A DNA stretch of 24,999 nt from Fidelibacterota bacterium UBA1611 (GTDB taxonomy: Bacteria > Fidelibacterota > Marinisomatia > Marinisomatales > UBA1611), in NCBI GenBank assembly GCA_002321855.1, contig DCMX01000089.1, forward strand, positions 14,187-39,185. The letters run 5' to 3'. The notes under the pieces were generated by a model. That model saw nothing but the letters and a program-made list of their open reading frames with translations, ran no database searches and had not been told where the DNA came from. Positions 24,127-24,999 of this stretch are shown piece by piece; within the stretch, counting starts at the first letter, position 1; every line of letters begins with the position of its first letter. The position numbers and the translations under genes were made by a program.

Positions 24127-24999
24127 TTAACCATGTTTTCCCCACTGGGTATGTTTCATATAACGGCGGGTCAATGCGCGATGTATCTCTATGATTTCTT
24201 TCTGGTCTTGTGTAAACACAGATTCACGTCTATTGTGGTTACCTGATAAAATGGAAACAACAGCACTACGGTATTCATCCGCTGTATGATTATTGGTACC
24301 ATCTATATACTCATCCCTTAGTGTTTTCAGGTCCGTTCTGAAATCTTCATGAATATTTTCCAAAGTGGTAATTTGATCATCTGTCATACCAAGTGCATTA
24401 TACATTGCCTTTTTGATTTCTTCTGGATCACTGGAAAATCGACCCCATCCTCTTCTTCCTGACCGCCAACGGCGGTCTTCTCTGTCCCTGTTATCAAGTA
24501 AGAATGATTTTTGTTCATCGGTAAGTAGGATACCCATTTCAGTACGAAACCACTCCATGATCCCCATCAATTCAAATCTGAAGGTTATACGCTCAATGTC
24601 TCCATTATTCATTAGGTCTATCAATAACTCAATAGCAATTCTTTTATGCTCAATCAATGTATCATAGGCTTCCAACTGGTCGTCATTGAGTATGGACCTC
24701 AGGTATGTGTCCATCCGCTGGAATCGTTCTAACCGTTTAAAATGGTAATCATTCTCCTCCGAAAGAATTGTTGGATCAATATCACCTGGAGGTGCCAACA
24801 ATTTCTGTTTTTGTTCCAGTGTAAGATTCTCATGTAGGTATGCGGCAAGTTTCCATAAAGCAGCAGGGTCTGGATGAAAATCTTTTCCTCTCTCTAAGGA
24901 AGCTCGTGCAGAAGTTCTTTGTTCTTGGTCAAAATCAAGGTCTAAATCCAATTCCTGGATCAAGTATTCAAATTCTGGAGGTGTAGCTTCTTCATTATT
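24127..24999 (-). CDS. LTxxQ-repeat (Spy/CpxP-like) protein, 5' end outside window
   Basis: The frame is open to the right edge of the window, so the N-terminus, where a signal peptide would be, is missing; the apparent start at 24963 is an internal TTG. About 291 residues are visible, strongly helical and charged. Five copies of the LTxxQ-type motif can be seen: LTLEQKQKL, LNDDQLEAY, LTDEQKSFL, MTDDQITTL and FTQDQKEII. This motif marks Spy/CpxP periplasmic chaperone-like proteins and metal/stress sensors, normally 140-170 residues, so this protein is longer. Between the third and fourth copies is a basic, Trp-rich stretch (REDRRWRSGRRGWGRF). Function is unassigned; membership of the LTxxQ superfamily is the only claim. 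Confidence 0.7.
   Translation of the reverse strand, partial: NNEEATPPEFEYLIQELDLDLDFDQEQRTSARASLERGKDFHPDPAALWKLAAYLHENLTLEQKQKLLAPPGDIDPTILSEENDYHFKRLERFQRMDTYLRSILNDDQLEAYDTLIEHKRIAIELLIDLMNNGDIERITFRFELMGIMEWFRTEMGILLTDEQKSFLLDNRDREDRRWRSGRRGWGRFSSDPEEIKKAMYNALGMTDDQITTLENIHEDFRTDLKTLRDEYIDGTNNHTADEYRSAVVSILSGNHNRRESVFTQDQKEIIEIHRALTRRYMKHTQWGKHG

Noticed and set aside
24127..24963. Complete minus-strand gene starting at 24963
   Set aside because: The supposed start is a TTG and the frame continues open to the window edge, so the gene is partial.

Overview
The window is a gene-dense, A+T-rich stretch of bacterial chromosome with no intergenic gap over about 150 bases. The genes point to a Gram-negative (diderm) member of the FCB group, perhaps Candidatus Marinimicrobia (SAR406) or a relative. 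The evidence is a TamA/TamB outer-membrane pair, two lipobox lipoproteins, sedoheptulose-7-phosphate isomerase for heptose-containing surface glycans, a bacterial PcrB/GGGP-synthase homologue of the type known from FCB bacteria, an LTxxQ (Spy/CpxP-like) protein, and many starts with weak Shine-Dalgarno sequences. The lineage is inferred from gene content only; no rRNA is present.

Layout. (1) 1-1523: 3' part of dnaK, closed by a strong intrinsic terminator. (2) 1581-7173: tamB then a tamA-like Omp85 gene, a two-gene outer-membrane assembly unit. (3) 7290-10788: a TPR lipoprotein, a MoxR ATPase, a DUF58/vWA protein and a signal-peptide/one-TM protein, resembling a shortened Bat (aerotolerance-type) locus without batA/batB vWA genes. 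(4) 10879-16245: efp-accB-accC-gcvH-pcrB-gmhA-xer, tightly packed, several junctions having zero to ten bases between genes. It joins translation (EF-P), the first step of fatty-acid synthesis (AccB/AccC), a lipoyl carrier (GcvH), a polyprenylglyceryl-phosphate synthase, heptose synthesis and a tyrosine recombinase. (5) 16253-20630: a site-2-type membrane protease, a probable 43-residue membrane protein, a bifunctional formiminotransferase-cyclodeaminase, and mutL. (6) 20627-22988, minus strand: class I/II aminotransferase, cyclophilin-type lipoprotein, SixA-type phosphatase, converging on mutL. (7) 23089-24999: miaA on plus, a bidirectional terminator, and the 3' part of a minus-strand LTxxQ-repeat protein running off the window.

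The most unusual items are modifications of ordinary genes. The Xer recombinase has all its catalytic residues but carries an insertion of about 120 residues, rich in beta-strand and aromatic residues, just before the HxxR motif. The formiminotransferase has a textbook C2H2 zinc-finger pattern between its formiminotransferase subdomains. A short uncatalogued ORF for a positively charged, single-helix membrane peptide fills the gap between the membrane protease and ftcD. No CRISPR array, insertion sequence, tRNA, rRNA or phage module was found.
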